In this document: positions 38,132 to 46,353 of the stretch, one piece after another
Layout of the letters: each line of letters starts with the position of its first letter
Position numbering within the stretch: position 1 is the first letter of the stretch
Notes under the pieces: model-generated
What the model was told of the DNA's origin: nothing
Database searches by the model: none
The model's input: the letters and a program-made list of their open reading frames with translations, nothing else
Program-made: the position numbers and the translations under genes
Source of the DNA: a virus
Direction: 5' to 3' (one strand)
IMG/VR virus record: IMGVR_UViG_3300045944_000157
Span: 1-57,507 of that record
Length of the DNA: 57,507 nt

Positions 38132-38511
38132 TGTTGCGGATCGCACTCGCTCTCCTCTATATGTCTACTCCCGCATGGGGGCAGACATGTACCATCGTCA
38201 CCGATGGCACCATCGCAATCTACGAACACGAGATCGCACACTGCAATGGCTGGTGGCACGAACCCTTCGCGCCCAATCTCGTGCCGCCACGAGAGTACGT
38301 GCATCCCTACGATGGGTTGCTCACCGTCTATCTCACCGGACATAATTACGGGGAGCACATGGCAATCATGTCGCTGGCCCCGATGGACACCAAGTACATC
38401 TTCAGGTGGGACGAGACGGTCGAGACTATCTGCCGACAGCTTTGGCAGGAGCGGGGGATTGCGGCGTCAAAGAAATTTGAGGGACGCTTGTCTGGCTGCG
38501 CGGTTCCGTGA
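38128..38511 (+). CDS. secreted metzincin-like protein
   Basis: 127 residues. Signal peptide at residues 1-18 (MMLRIALALLYMSTPAWG), with a likely cut before QTC. Residues 34-44 read HEIAHCNGWWH, an exact metzincin motif HExxHxxGxxH. Three cysteines lie in the mature part. The small size leaves little room for a full protease fold, so it may be a minimal secreted protease or a metal-binding protein that has kept the motif. Its 3' end overlaps the convergent minus-strand gene by 86 nt. Confidence 0.65.
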   Translation: MMLRIALALLYMSTPAWGQTCTIVTDGTIAIYEHEIAHCNGWWHEPFAPNLVPPREYVHPYDGLLTVYLTGHNYGEHMAIMSLAPMDTKYIFRWDETVETICRQLWQERGIAASKKFEGRLSGCAVP

Positions 38512-38974
38512 GCACGCCGTCCAGTGCCCGCACGCATGTGCGCAGACACGTTACATCGAAGGGCCACGGAATATCCAAGAGAACCAGATCGATAAGAGCG
38601 ATGCGGTACTGCTTGCCCATCGCCTTATCCATTCCCTTAACGATGTAACAGACAGACATCACTGCATTGGCTTTTCGTGCAGCTATCCGTGACGGATCGC
38701 TGTGTGCCACGCCGTTGAAGTCGGGCGACTTCAGCCCGACGAACGTCGCCCGATGCAACTTATGTAGCAAAGCGACGAGCAGACTGTACTCAACCGCACT
38801 GATGGTATCATTCAGCAGCAGCCGGTCGATCTCGCTGTCGTCCAAGACCTTGCCTTGGTATCCATTCGAAGCCGTGAGTTTGGGTACGACAGTGAACCGT
38901 TTCGCCAGTTCAGGCGAACCGTAATCAGTAGCGACGATTGAAGAGGTTTTCTGTTTCGATGAACTCTTCCCCAT
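38426..38974 (-). CDS. conserved hypothetical protein after primase-helicase
   Basis: 182 residues if the ATG at 38974 is used (behind GGGAAG; an upstream in-frame ATG at 39028 overlaps the helicase). Contains AVEYSLLVALLHKLHRATFV, GLKSPDFNGVAHSDPSRIAA and a KGMDKAMGKQYRIALIDLVL line, a pattern seen in phage proteins next to replication genes. No enzymatic motif identified. Ends inside the convergent metzincin-like gene. Confidence 0.55.
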   Translation of the reverse strand: MGKSSSKQKTSSIVATDYGSPELAKRFTVVPKLTASNGYQGKVLDDSEIDRLLLNDTISAVEYSLLVALLHKLHRATFVGLKSPDFNGVAHSDPSRIAARKANAVMSVCYIVKGMDKAMGKQYRIALIDLVLLDIPWPFDVTCLRTCVRALDGVLTEPRSQTSVPQISLTPQSPAPAKAVGR

Positions 38975-40772
38975 CACGCGCTTCCCGATAACTGGTTGGC
39001 CCATTGGGGGAGTATGGATGAAGGTCATCCATGATGTCTGTCAAGTAGGTATTGGTGGCGGTGTCGTAGAGGATTTCACACTCACCCTCTTTACCCATCC
39101 AGTCGTAGCGGGTCTTCCAGTTGATGAACTTCACCACTCCCGGCTTGTCGGGCACACGATAGACGGTCAGTCCGAAGTCCGCCTTGGAATACCAAGCTGC
39201 CGATCCCGACACATGATAGCCGCGCGGCGGCGGATAGTTGCCGTCCCTGTCCGGCATCAGCTTGGTCGGATGGGCGATCAGCCACAGATGAATGCCGTGG
39301 TACTGCGCCGTCAGGCGCAGCGTCGTCAGCATGTCATCGATCCACTGGGTTTCGTTCACATCCTTGGTCGGGCGGGCAATGTAATTGTAGGGATCGATCA
39401 CCGCACCGGAGATGCCCCACCGGAACACTGCTGTCTTGATGCGCTCGACAATGGAAGCCAGTGAAGCCTTCTGCCCATCGTCCTGCGACAGGAACTTGAA
39501 GTGCTCGTTGATGAACGGCAGGCAGTCTTCCAGTTCCCGCTTGCTCATCCGCTCACCCGCCCTATCCGTCTCAAAGAAATGCTTTTGGGTCAGCATCTCC
39601 GCAAGCTTGGCGATATGAACGTGGATGGGGTTCTCAAATGAACAGATGGCGAACGACTGTCCGTGCCGACGCGCGAGATTGAGCATGAACTGGTCCACCA
39701 TCGTGGACTTGCCGTGACCGGGGATGCCGGTGAGGATCGTCAACAGGCCGGGACCACACGAGTAAAGGTCATCGATGGGTGGCATGCCCGTGAGAATGCG
39801 TTCCCCAAGTCCGTCGTCGTATAGCTTGGTCACGTTGCCCGCAAACGCAGAGGCTTCGTACAACCCTTCAATGGGCCACGGCTCTGCCAGTTCCACACAT
39901 GTCCTAAGTCTTTCCCCACCATGCTTTAACAGGACATCGTTAGCATCCTTGCAATCGTCCGGAAATGCAACCCTCCAGCAACGGTGCTTGCCGATGCGGC
40001 GGGCCAGTTCCTCTGCAAGTTTGGTGCCGGGTTCGTCTGCGTCACTGGCAATGACGATGCGCTTGGCTGCATCCATCTTTTCTTTGGCTGACCACAGGAA
40101 CGCCATCGTCGTCTTGATGTCGGTGCCTTCGTCTCTGGTAAAACTGGATGAGCCATTAGGCACGGAGGTGGCGTTGGCTACGCCAGCCTCACCGAAGGAG
40201 AGCATGTCCATCTCACCTTCGCAGATGATGAAGTCGCTGTTCTTCTCCATGTCCACCAGTTGCAGCCCGCACAATGAACCCAGCGTGGTGTCACAAGTGT
40301 TCGCCTTCTCAGCCATGCAGCGGACCTTGTGCCCCTGCACTCTGCCATTAACGATATACGGGAATGCGACAGCCCAATCCTCACGCCTGAGATCGTGGAA
40401 GTAGGCGAGTGCATTGACCACCCCGTAGGATGCAGCCGTCTCTTCAGAGATGCCGCGCCCCTTGAGGAACTGCTTGGCTATCGGATCAAGGATGGCTTCG
40501 ATCTTCTTGACGGCACCCTTGGCGACCTTCTTCTCCGTCCACTTGGGTTCAGCGTCACGTTTGTCATTCGGATCAAGGCGCACCGCACCTTTGGCATCGC
40601 AGTGAAAGCACATGTACAGTGCCTTCTCGTGATCGATGGTGACGGAGAGGATGCGTGCTTTCTTGTTGGTGCGTGTCTCAGAGCAGGCGAAACAGGTTCT
40701 CCTGTAGTGCCCGCTGCCCTTGGCTAAAGCCCAAACGCGCACCGCATTCTTCTCGTCGTCCGTGTATTGCAC
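38925..40772 (-). CDS. primase-helicase (T7 gp4/Twinkle-like)
   Basis: 615 residues. N-terminal zinc site with Cys at 27, 30, 55 and 58 (CFAC, CFHC), a TOPRIM core with CEGEMDML (184-191) and SDADEPG (243-249), then a RecA-fold helicase with Walker A GIPGHGKST (349-357), Walker B GAVIDPYNY near 440-448, and HLWLIAHPTK near 475-485 as the H4-type motif. It should unwind DNA and prime lagging-strand synthesis. It is the only replication motor visible; no DNA polymerase lies in the window. Confidence 0.9.
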   Translation of the reverse strand: MQYTDDEKNAVRVWALAKGSGHYRRTCFACSETRTNKKARILSVTIDHEKALYMCFHCDAKGAVRLDPNDKRDAEPKWTEKKVAKGAVKKIEAILDPIAKQFLKGRGISEETAASYGVVNALAYFHDLRREDWAVAFPYIVNGRVQGHKVRCMAEKANTCDTTLGSLCGLQLVDMEKNSDFIICEGEMDMLSFGEAGVANATSVPNGSSSFTRDEGTDIKTTMAFLWSAKEKMDAAKRIVIASDADEPGTKLAEELARRIGKHRCWRVAFPDDCKDANDVLLKHGGERLRTCVELAEPWPIEGLYEASAFAGNVTKLYDDGLGERILTGMPPIDDLYSCGPGLLTILTGIPGHGKSTMVDQFMLNLARRHGQSFAICSFENPIHVHIAKLAEMLTQKHFFETDRAGERMSKRELEDCLPFINEHFKFLSQDDGQKASLASIVERIKTAVFRWGISGAVIDPYNYIARPTKDVNETQWIDDMLTTLRLTAQYHGIHLWLIAHPTKLMPDRDGNYPPPRGYHVSGSAAWYSKADFGLTVYRVPDKPGVVKFINWKTRYDWMGKEGECEILYDTATNTYLTDIMDDLHPYSPNGPTSYREARDGEEFIETENLFNRRY

Positions 40773-41064
40773 AGGAAGTTACCCTTAAAAATGAAGAGGG
40801 CATCGCCTAATGGGGTGGAAACCAGCGATGCCCATGTGTCAAGGACCGGATGCTCGTCTGGACAAATGACACTAGAATAGTCTACTCCCCCGGTCGTTAG
40901 CCGACAACCCGAACCCGGTAATTTGTCAAAGAAAAACCCTTCCCGCAGGGTAGGACGGGAAGGGCTCTGACAAGACTGGCTGCACCAGATGCATGGGGGG
41001 GGTAGAGGGGGGCAAGCGGGTGCAGCCACTGCACACCGGAACATAAAGGCAGACAGGTTCTATT
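40773..41064. other. intergenic region upstream of primase-helicase
   Basis: Holds three strong inverted repeats: GGGCATCGC paired with GCGATGCCC (about 40798-40839), the terminator stem at 40937-40964, and GGCTGCACC paired with GGTGCAGCC (40978-40986 with 41019-41027). The stretch between the stems is G-rich. No reading frame is supported. Confidence 0.5.
40937..40964 (-). terminator. intrinsic terminator after the PD-(D/E)XK gene
   Basis: Perfect 9-bp stem (40937-40945 with 40956-40964), 10-nt loop, followed on the minus strand by TTTTTCTTTG. It ends transcription of the gene at 41065-41550 before the primase-helicase. Confidence 0.75.
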
Positions 41065-41550
41065 TCAATAGAGGTAACCTATCAGTTCGAACCGGTTCCA
41101 CGGGACAACGACCAACGGTTCGACAGACCCTTCATCTTTTCGGTCCCGGCGTCCGTCCACCACAATGCGTGGCCTGTGGATCACGTCCCTGAAGTCAGCC
41201 ATATGCACGCTGGCGTTCGGGAAACGCACGGCCAAGTAGCTGGAGTAACCCATCTCAATGAACTGCTTCGCCGCCGTCACCTTGTTCATGGCGATCCAGT
41301 AGCCTTCGCCATAGCCGAAGGGGATGCTCCATCGAAACTTCGCTTCGACAAAAACAATGGCATCCCGCATCTCTTCGTCATCGAACTCCACCTTGACGAA
41401 GGTGTCGGCATCACGGTCCCGGCACAGGACATAATCCAAACTCAGATACCGGGGAAGCTTCTCGAAATTGTCGCAATCGAAACAAGGAAGCAACAGATTG
41501 GCTATCGCTTCCTCATTCTCACGATCTTCATCCGTTTCGCGAAGCGGCAT
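41065..41550 (-). CDS. PD-(D/E)XK nuclease-like protein
   Basis: 161 residues. LSLDYVLCRDRD carries an Asp at 39 and DAIVFVEAKFRW gives the E-x-K pair (Glu 69, Lys 71): the D...ExK arrangement of the PD-(D/E)XK fold. A Trp/Tyr-rich strand segment (FGYGEGYWIAMNKV) follows. A restriction-like or Holliday-junction-like nuclease is plausible. Located next to replication genes and before a terminator. Confidence 0.6.
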   Translation of the reverse strand: MPLRETDEDRENEEAIANLLLPCFDCDNFEKLPRYLSLDYVLCRDRDADTFVKVEFDDEEMRDAIVFVEAKFRWSIPFGYGEGYWIAMNKVTAAKQFIEMGYSSYLAVRFPNASVHMADFRDVIHRPRIVVDGRRDRKDEGSVEPLVVVPWNRFELIGYLY

Positions 41551-41555
41551 CTACC

Positions 41556-41915
41556 CTATCTTTGCAGGACTTCCTTGGCTGCAATGCATGCCTGTCTTGC
41601 GATGTTCAGATCATCGATGCGGCGGACGATTGTCAACCGCACCTCTTCCGTCTCACTAATGTCACGCTCCAGACCGGAGATGATGTTGTCCATCTGCTCG
41701 TTCATGGTGCGCGTGGCTCTGTCGGTGTCTTCGTTGGTTGCCGCCTCGACTGCCTTAGCCATGCCGGTCGGGGTCAGTACCGGACGAGCGAGTTCCGGAC
41801 GGAGGTTCAGTGGCCTCACCTTACTCAAGCCAAGCTGGTCAGGCTTCTTCGGCTCCACCGTCTTCTCCAAGTTCAGTATCTCCTTGGCCAGTTCGTCTTC
41901 ATTGATCATGCTCAT
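41556..41915 (-). CDS. hypothetical helical protein
   Basis: 119 residues, helical with coiled-coil-like ends (ELAKEILNLEKTVEPKK, RRIDDLNIARQACIAAK). No family recognised. Overlaps the upstream gene by 4 nt. Confidence 0.5.
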   Translation of the reverse strand: MSMINEDELAKEILNLEKTVEPKKPDQLGLSKVRPLNLRPELARPVLTPTGMAKAVEAATNEDTDRATRTMNEQMDNIISGLERDISETEEVRLTIVRRIDDLNIARQACIAAKEVLQR

Positions 41916-42745
41916 GCCTTCAGTTCCTTTACTGCTTCATCGAACTGCGCAAACAAGGCGGTCATCGCAGCCACCTTGGTTTCAAAATCATCAAGCTTTT
42001 TATCCAACGTTTCCGATAGCTTACCGTATTCCTCTATCTTCAGTTGGACTTCCATGAGACTGGTGTTGTAGGTCATGGACCGATCCATGATCTCCCGCAC
42101 CAGACGGTCCACTTCCGCCTTCTCTTTCTCACGGTTGATCTCTGGACCAAAGGTATCCTCACGAATGGCCGCAACCCATTCCTTCGGAACCCCCAGATCA
42201 GTCGCGACCTTCTCATCGTTCCAGTGCCCCCGATAGCCAGTGGTTTCGTCCGCGTATACTTCGTCTAACTTATTGTAAATGATACGTTTATCTGCCCTAC
42301 TCATGGACAGACTGACCGGAGCCTCTGGCATAATCTGTTCCGTGGAAGCATGCAAATTTCCGGTAGAAATTTTCATGTCATCGAACGTGACGGGCGGCGG
42401 TATCGCCGTATCTGTCCGGATGTCGGTGTGCTTGGTCTTGATGTTCGCACCACCATTGGCCCTCTTACCCATGTCTTCACCCCTCCAGTGTTCGGGGCAG
42501 CGGTCGGCACGCTGATGTCCACCCACTCCCCATCCCTTATCCCGAAACCACTTCGCGGCAGCGATGGGATTGATCGCTCCTCGCCGCGAGTAGATCATCG
42601 TGCGGTCGCAATCCCTTGCGCTGCATCGAATGCGGACCCTGTGGAACTGGTCAGTCGGGTCCGCCGCCGTGACCATCTCAAAGCTTCTGTCATGCCTGCT
42701 CTTCTCATGCATCAGCCACTCCTCAACTTGCGGTTCGCATGCCAC
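41912..42745 (-). CDS. conserved zinc-binding helical phage protein
   Basis: 277 residues. An N-terminal part has Cys/His at RIRCSARDCDRTMIY and DRCPEHWRG, probably zinc-binding. The middle (SRADKRIIYNKLDEVYADET, GYRGHWNDEKVATDLGVPK, EWVAAIREDTFGP) is a helix-turn-helix-like segment known from alphaproteobacterial phages. A long C-terminal coiled coil follows (about residues 195-277). DNA binding is inferred. Confidence 0.6.
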   Translation of the reverse strand: MACEPQVEEWLMHEKSRHDRSFEMVTAADPTDQFHRVRIRCSARDCDRTMIYSRRGAINPIAAAKWFRDKGWGVGGHQRADRCPEHWRGEDMGKRANGGANIKTKHTDIRTDTAIPPPVTFDDMKISTGNLHASTEQIMPEAPVSLSMSRADKRIIYNKLDEVYADETTGYRGHWNDEKVATDLGVPKEWVAAIREDTFGPEINREKEKAEVDRLVREIMDRSMTYNTSLMEVQLKIEEYGKLSETLDKKLDDFETKVAAMTALFAQFDEAVKELKA

Positions 42746-42975
42746 TCTTTCATCTTCTGGGATCGCACTTGCTTTTGATCGTCCGAGTAGGACGGTCTAT
42801 GCCTTGTACCCTTGATAGATGGCAAGGGCAAACCCATCCGGATGAGGTACATCCGCACGCTTGATCCCTCCTTGTATCCGAGTGCCGGAGCCATTTCCTG
42901 TAGGCTCATTCCGTCACGCAGCATCTTGCGTGCCCGCACCACCTTGTCATCCACGTACCCGCCCGCGATAGCCAT
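42712..42975 (-). CDS. small HTH protein
   Basis: 87 residues. VVRARKMLRDGMSLQEMAPA, then LGYKEGSSVRMYLIRMG is a helix-turn-helix pattern of the GcrA/sigma-region type. A basic C-terminus follows (RSQKMKEWHANRKLR). Overlaps genes on both sides. Probably a DNA-binding regulator. Confidence 0.6.
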   Translation of the reverse strand: MAIAGGYVDDKVVRARKMLRDGMSLQEMAPALGYKEGSSVRMYLIRMGLPLPSIKGTRHRPSYSDDQKQVRSQKMKEWHANRKLRSG

Positions 42976-43169
42976 CAGTCGAGCACCTCCTCAAGCTGCT
43001 CTGCAATCTCCCGGCTGATTTCCTCCTTCAGTTCCTCCCGCTCCTGCTCGTCCGCCCACTCTTCGCGCAGGCAGTTCCAGTAGTCGTCGCCGTCATAGAG
43101 GTAGCAAGTCGATGCCGCCTGTGCGTTTGTGACAGAGCACAGCGCAAGCGTGATAAGTAGCAGTCTCAT
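42975..43169 (-). CDS. small secreted protein
   Basis: 64 residues from the ATG at 43169 (GGAGAAACAA upstream, as in the plus-strand early genes). Signal peptide MRLLLITLALCSVTNAQA, then a short mature part with two Cys (CYLYDGDDYWNCLREEW) and an acidic coiled-coil tail (REELKEEISREIAEQLEEV). Role unknown; a periplasmic peptide expressed in the replication region. Confidence 0.6.
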   Translation of the reverse strand: MRLLLITLALCSVTNAQAASTCYLYDGDDYWNCLREEWADEQEREELKEEISREIAEQLEEVLD

Positions 43170-43538
43170 TTGTTTCTCCTTCATCTGTTATGGGGAAGCC
43201 TCCTCCCTGTCTGGAAAACCGCCAAGAAAACCAGACAGGGAGAAGGGATGGGCGGGGCAGTCGCTACACCTGACGCCCCCGTTCGCAGGGTGACTTGCGT
43301 TATTGTCCCGCCCGCTCCGATCCTTCGGTGAGGAGCCATCCCGAACCGATGGACCGGATTGTTCGACGGTATTCCCGGCCCGGTGATTTATCAACCGGCC
43401 CTTTCCGCATCACAGATGAATGAGATAACGATTACCGTTATTTATACGGAAAACCCCAAAGAGCCAGATAAGTAATTGATCTTAAAGAATAATGTTTTAG
43501 GAGGTAAGTTCTCACCCGTAGGCGTGTGAACTAACCTC
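43170..43538. other. structured leader region
   Basis: No gene supported. Perfect 12-bp hairpin CTCCCTGTCTGG/CCAGACAGGGAG (43203-43214 with 43231-43242), then a stretch with a nearly complementary GGCCCGGT/ACCGGCCC stem near 43378-43402. A 19-nt inverted repeat with two mismatches (TTAGGAGGT-A/T-AGTTC-A/T-CAC, ~43496-43542) lies at the right end. On the minus strand this is the 5' leader of the secreted-protein operon. Confidence 0.5.
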
Positions 43539-43721
43539 CTAACTTCCGGACAATTTAGATTTCTGTCTGGCCAACAACCCAAGGTCTTCCATCATCCGGC
43601 CTTCAACCTTGTGCTCGGCACACAACCACACACCCGGCTTGTCCTTGAACACGCCGAAACCAAAGGCACCCCATCTTCCGCAGTAACAATTGTGCAGGAA
43701 CATCTTGCCTACCTCTGCCAT
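43539..43721 (-). CDS. small Cys-rich protein
   Basis: 60 residues. CYCGRWGAFGFGVFKDKPGV and WLCAEHKVEGRMMEDLG give a CxCG...C-x-x-H arrangement that may bind zinc. Similar short proteins occur in rhizobial phages. Overlaps the upstream gene by 13 nt. Confidence 0.6.
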   Translation of the reverse strand: MAEVGKMFLHNCYCGRWGAFGFGVFKDKPGVWLCAEHKVEGRMMEDLGLLARQKSKLSGS

Positions 43722-44095
43722 ACGTCAGGTGCCTTGGCGTCTTTCGAATAATCTGTTTCGATGATCTCGCCATCTTTGGTGGCGCTCTCAAACACACGCC
43801 GTCCAACCATCCACCCGCTATCTTCACCAAGCATGACGCAGATAGCATCATTAGTCAGACGTGGTGTGGCGCAACATTCGATATCGATCTGCGTCCACTC
43901 ATCCTGTCCCTTAAGGAACTCGAATGCCGCAGCCTCTGCCTTGTCCAGTGTCGGGAAAAACCTGTCTCGTTCTCCATCATTAAAGAACCAGATGGTCAAC
44001 TGGATTGTCAGCGTGACCACCGGTTGTTCAAACAGATTTTTTTGGACGCAGTTATCCCTATAGCCCACTCTTTTCCCCTTCCCATATTTTCCCAC
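43709..44095 (-). CDS. hypothetical protein
   Basis: 128 residues. Alpha/beta with PVVTLTIQLTIWFFNDGERD, a LDKAEAAAFEFLKGQDEWTQ helix, and CVMLGEDSGWMVGRRVFE. No family recognised. Behind AAAGGAAA. Its 5' leader (44096-44532) holds strong hairpins. Confidence 0.55.
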   Translation of the reverse strand: MGKYGKGKRVGYRDNCVQKNLFEQPVVTLTIQLTIWFFNDGERDRFFPTLDKAEAAAFEFLKGQDEWTQIDIECCATPRLTNDAICVMLGEDSGWMVGRRVFESATKDGEIIETDYSKDAKAPDVWQR

Positions 44096-44532
44096 CGTGT
44101 TTCCTTTTTTTTCGCTTCGCTACCGGTTATCCCTTCCGGCACCCTCTTAAGCCACGACCCCCCCTACCCCCCAGAGAACAGCGCGAAGTTTCCCGTCGCG
44201 CATTCTGGGGTTAAAGGGGGTGATTGCCACGGGGTCGTCTTCCCCTCCGAACGTTTCCAGCGGCACCTCGTGTGAAGTCCTAAGTTCCACACAGTCGGAT
44301 GGTTAACCCTGCGCCCACGGATCATGCTGGCTACGAGTTGCACGTAGTCTCCCGTGAATGATCGATTGCCCAATCGACGGTGACCAACGACGGTCGTTCC
44401 CCTCGGTCTTGATCCCAAGGTTCGGTCCCTATAGGCGGGACTGGCTATGCGTATGCGCCGGACGGAGGGGATTGGACCCTCTACACCGTAGCTTGATTTT
44501 TCACCCCTGCACGGAAGGCTGTCAACCGATAG
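44096..44532. other. non-coding region with a multi-stem structure
   Basis: No gene supported. Nested stems: ACGACCCC/GGGGTCGT (44155-44162 with 44231-44238), CCCCAGA/TCTGGGG (44169-44175 with 44204-44210) and GCGCGA/TCGCGC (44181-44186 with 44196-44201) form an 84-nt structure. Several smaller hairpins lie between 44280 and 44480. The structure is symmetric, so it could act in either transcript; for the minus strand it is the 5' leader of the gene ending at 44095. Confidence 0.5.
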
Positions 44533-44778
44533 TCAGCTTTCTTTCTGGTTGATCTTTTCCCTGAGAAGGCGACCGTACTTTTTGGCCAGCGAAATCGGCA
44601 GGCCAGCCAGCGTGGTCATCTGGTTGCGCATGTCCTCGACATGCACGTTTGCCAAGTAACAGACGGTATCGAAGTCAGGGCTGGCCAGCCATGCAAAGAC
44701 CTCATCCCTCGCCCGTGGGTCACCCTCGTAGATGTCACGGACTGACTGGCCGATCACTCCCCTCCAGAGACGATACAC
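44533..44778 (-). CDS. hypothetical protein overlapping RusA-like gene
   Basis: 81 residues if the GTG at 44778 is used; longer frames overlap the RusA-like gene. YRLWRGVIGQSVRDIYEGDP, RARDEVFAWLASPDFDTVCY, then GLPISLAKKYGRLLREK is a conserved phage pattern (LWxxVxxQAxxDxxxG, F-x-x-VC-x-LAN). The start is uncertain. Function unknown. Confidence 0.5.
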   Translation of the reverse strand: MYRLWRGVIGQSVRDIYEGDPRARDEVFAWLASPDFDTVCYLANVHVEDMRNQMTTLAGLPISLAKKYGRLLREKINQKES

Positions 44779-45157
44779 GGATGACTGTTCGTGGTCGCTG
44801 TGGATCAACCAGCCCGGTGACTGTCTTCTTACGGACCTGTCTATCGTTGACGTAGACACGTCCTTGCAGGGCGTCGAGGATGAGGCTTTCATCAAGGTCA
44901 GGGCGTCGGCTCGTGTAGTAGATTTCGAGTTCGACATGGACATCCCCAAGGAACATGGGATCAAGCGTCGGACACTGCATGGCGAACGCACTCAGGTAAC
45001 CCAACGCCTCATCGCTTTTGATGAAACGGACTTTGCCGTTGACGTGTACCAGTTTGCGGGAGTTCGCCTTGCTATGTGGCTGACCGAGGATCACCTTGGT
45101 CCATGGAACCTCACGCCCGAGAAGGTTCTGTTTTTTCCTTGCCTTGACATTCTTCAT
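44735..45157 (-). CDS. rusA: RusA-like Holliday-junction resolvase
   Basis: 140 residues from the ATG at 45157. IYYTSRRPDLDESLILDALQ, then GRVYVNDRQVRKK carries the RusA catalytic Asp pair (PDLD...LILDAL) and the conserved YxNDxQV line. It cuts four-way DNA junctions during replication or packaging. Lies in the replication module next to the exonuclease. Confidence 0.8.
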   Translation of the reverse strand: MKNVKARKKQNLLGREVPWTKVILGQPHSKANSRKLVHVNGKVRFIKSDEALGYLSAFAMQCPTLDPMFLGDVHVELEIYYTSRRPDLDESLILDALQGRVYVNDRQVRKKTVTGLVDPQRPRTVIRVSSLEGSDRPVSP

Positions 45158-45174
45158 GGGTCTGATGCTATGAA
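45144..45174 (+). promoter_or_regulatory. promoter candidate for the recombination operon
   Basis: TTGACA at 45144-45149 and TATGAA at 45169-45174 with a 19-nt spacer, longer than ideal. It lies 78 nt upstream of the exonuclease start, between divergent genes, which is where such a promoter is expected. Confidence 0.4.
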
Positions 45175-45251
45175 CTGTCGTGTTATCAAACCATGAGCCG
45201 GGAGAAATATCCACCAGTCCCGGCGATCAAATTTTCCAGCGGGGTAGGGCA

Positions 45252-46172
45252 GTGAAGTACACCAACAAATTCAATCTGCCGGACACCATTGTCCGCGCAG
45301 CCTATGTCAACAACGACAAGTACAACAAGGGCGACGTGCACCGGTCGGTGACACAACTGATCCAGCCGCCGCGCATCGACATGCTGCGCAAGGCGCACTT
45401 CGTGGATATGGAGAAAGATATTTCGGAGGAGTGGTGGGCGCTGTTCGGCTCCGCTGTCCACCACATTCTGGAGATGGGGGCTTCCACCCCAACGCTTGTC
45501 GAAGAGCGGCTGGCCTGTGAGATCGATGGCTGGAAGGTGTCGGGGATGATCGACCTTCAGGAGATCACCATCGATGGTCTGGTCTTGTCCGACTACAAGG
45601 TGACCACCGCCTTCGCCCTGATGCAGGAGGAGGTCAAGCCGGAGTGGATCAACCAGTTGAACCTTCTCGCTTATCTGGTTCACTGCAACAAGCCGGAGTT
45701 CAGGATCGCGGCATTGCAGATCGTCGCCATCGTCCGCGACTGGCAGCGCACGCAGGCAGCGATGGATGCCATGTATCCGGTGGCTCCGGTGGTCAGGTTG
45801 AAGGTGCCGCTGTGGTCCGTCAAGCGACAGGAGAATTACCTGCGCGAGCGGGTCAGGCTGCACCGCGAGACGGAGATGCTGCACGAGATCGGGGTGCCGC
45901 TGCCCTACTGCTCCGATGAGGAACGCTGGATGCGCGACAGCAAATGGGCGGTCATCAAGGAAGGGAGTAAGAAGGCGGCACGGGTGTTCTTCAACGAGGC
46001 CGAGGCCAAGGAACATCTCAAGGAAAGGAAGAATGGCTACAAGGTAGAGTTCCGTCCCGGCAAATCGGTCCGCTGTGACGGGGATTATTGCGGCGTAGCT
46101 AAGTGGTGTGAGCAGTGGCGGCACATGAAGGAGCATGACAATGATCAAGCGGAACAGGGTGGTGCCGGTTGA
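45252..46172 (+). CDS. RecB/Cas4-like PD-(D/E)XK exonuclease
   Basis: 306 residues from a GTG at 45252 (GGGGTAGGGC upstream). GSAVHHILEMG near residue 66-76 (the GxxxH motif), VSGMIDLQEITIDGLVLSDY near 97-115 with the D...D-x-K core, and a C-terminal cluster with Cys in VRCDGDYCGVAKWCEQW suggest a Cas4/AddB-like iron-sulfur-type exonuclease. It would degrade one strand for recombination. Starts the recombination operon. Confidence 0.75.
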   Translation: MKYTNKFNLPDTIVRAAYVNNDKYNKGDVHRSVTQLIQPPRIDMLRKAHFVDMEKDISEEWWALFGSAVHHILEMGASTPTLVEERLACEIDGWKVSGMIDLQEITIDGLVLSDYKVTTAFALMQEEVKPEWINQLNLLAYLVHCNKPEFRIAALQIVAIVRDWQRTQAAMDAMYPVAPVVRLKVPLWSVKRQENYLRERVRLHRETEMLHEIGVPLPYCSDEERWMRDSKWAVIKEGSKKAARVFFNEAEAKEHLKERKNGYKVEFRPGKSVRCDGDYCGVAKWCEQWRHMKEHDNDQAEQGGAG

Positions 46173-46353
46173 TAAAAACCGTGCGGTCATTTACGATGAG
46201 CGGGACTACGAGGCGACAGGCACAAGCTATCTTTCCCATACGGTCTACCTTTCAGAGGAACCGGCAGCGGTGGATACCGGACTGCTTGACGCCAGTGGCA
46301 ACAAGATCATGCGTGATGCAGAAAAACGAACCATCGGGTTCATAAAATTTTAG
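46141..46353 (+). CDS. hypothetical small protein
   Basis: 70 residues from the ATG at 46141 (another ATG lies at 46135). NRAVIYDERDYEATGTSYLS then HTVYLSEEPAAVDTGLLDAS. Overlaps the exonuclease 3' end. No family recognised; it may be a partner of the exonuclease. Confidence 0.5.
   Translation: MIKRNRVVPVDKNRAVIYDERDYEATGTSYLSHTVYLSEEPAAVDTGLLDASGNKIMRDAEKRTIGFIKF

Noticed and set aside
40981-41027. G-rich stretch as a possible quadruplex
   Set aside because: It has runs of G in one arm of a perfect GGCTGCACC/GGTGCAGCC repeat, but spacing and sequence fit a plain hairpin just as well; no claim is made.
44430-44520. tRNA-like T-arm GAGGG-TCCAATC-CCCTC on the minus strand
   Set aside because: A T-arm-like hairpin is present, but no matching acceptor 5' strand, D-arm or anticodon arm can be placed upstream, so no tRNA is called.
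45186-46190. 334-codon minus-strand frame opposite the exonuclease
   Set aside because: The sense strand encodes a clear PD-(D/E)XK protein; the antisense product is His/Leu/Asp-rich without motif.
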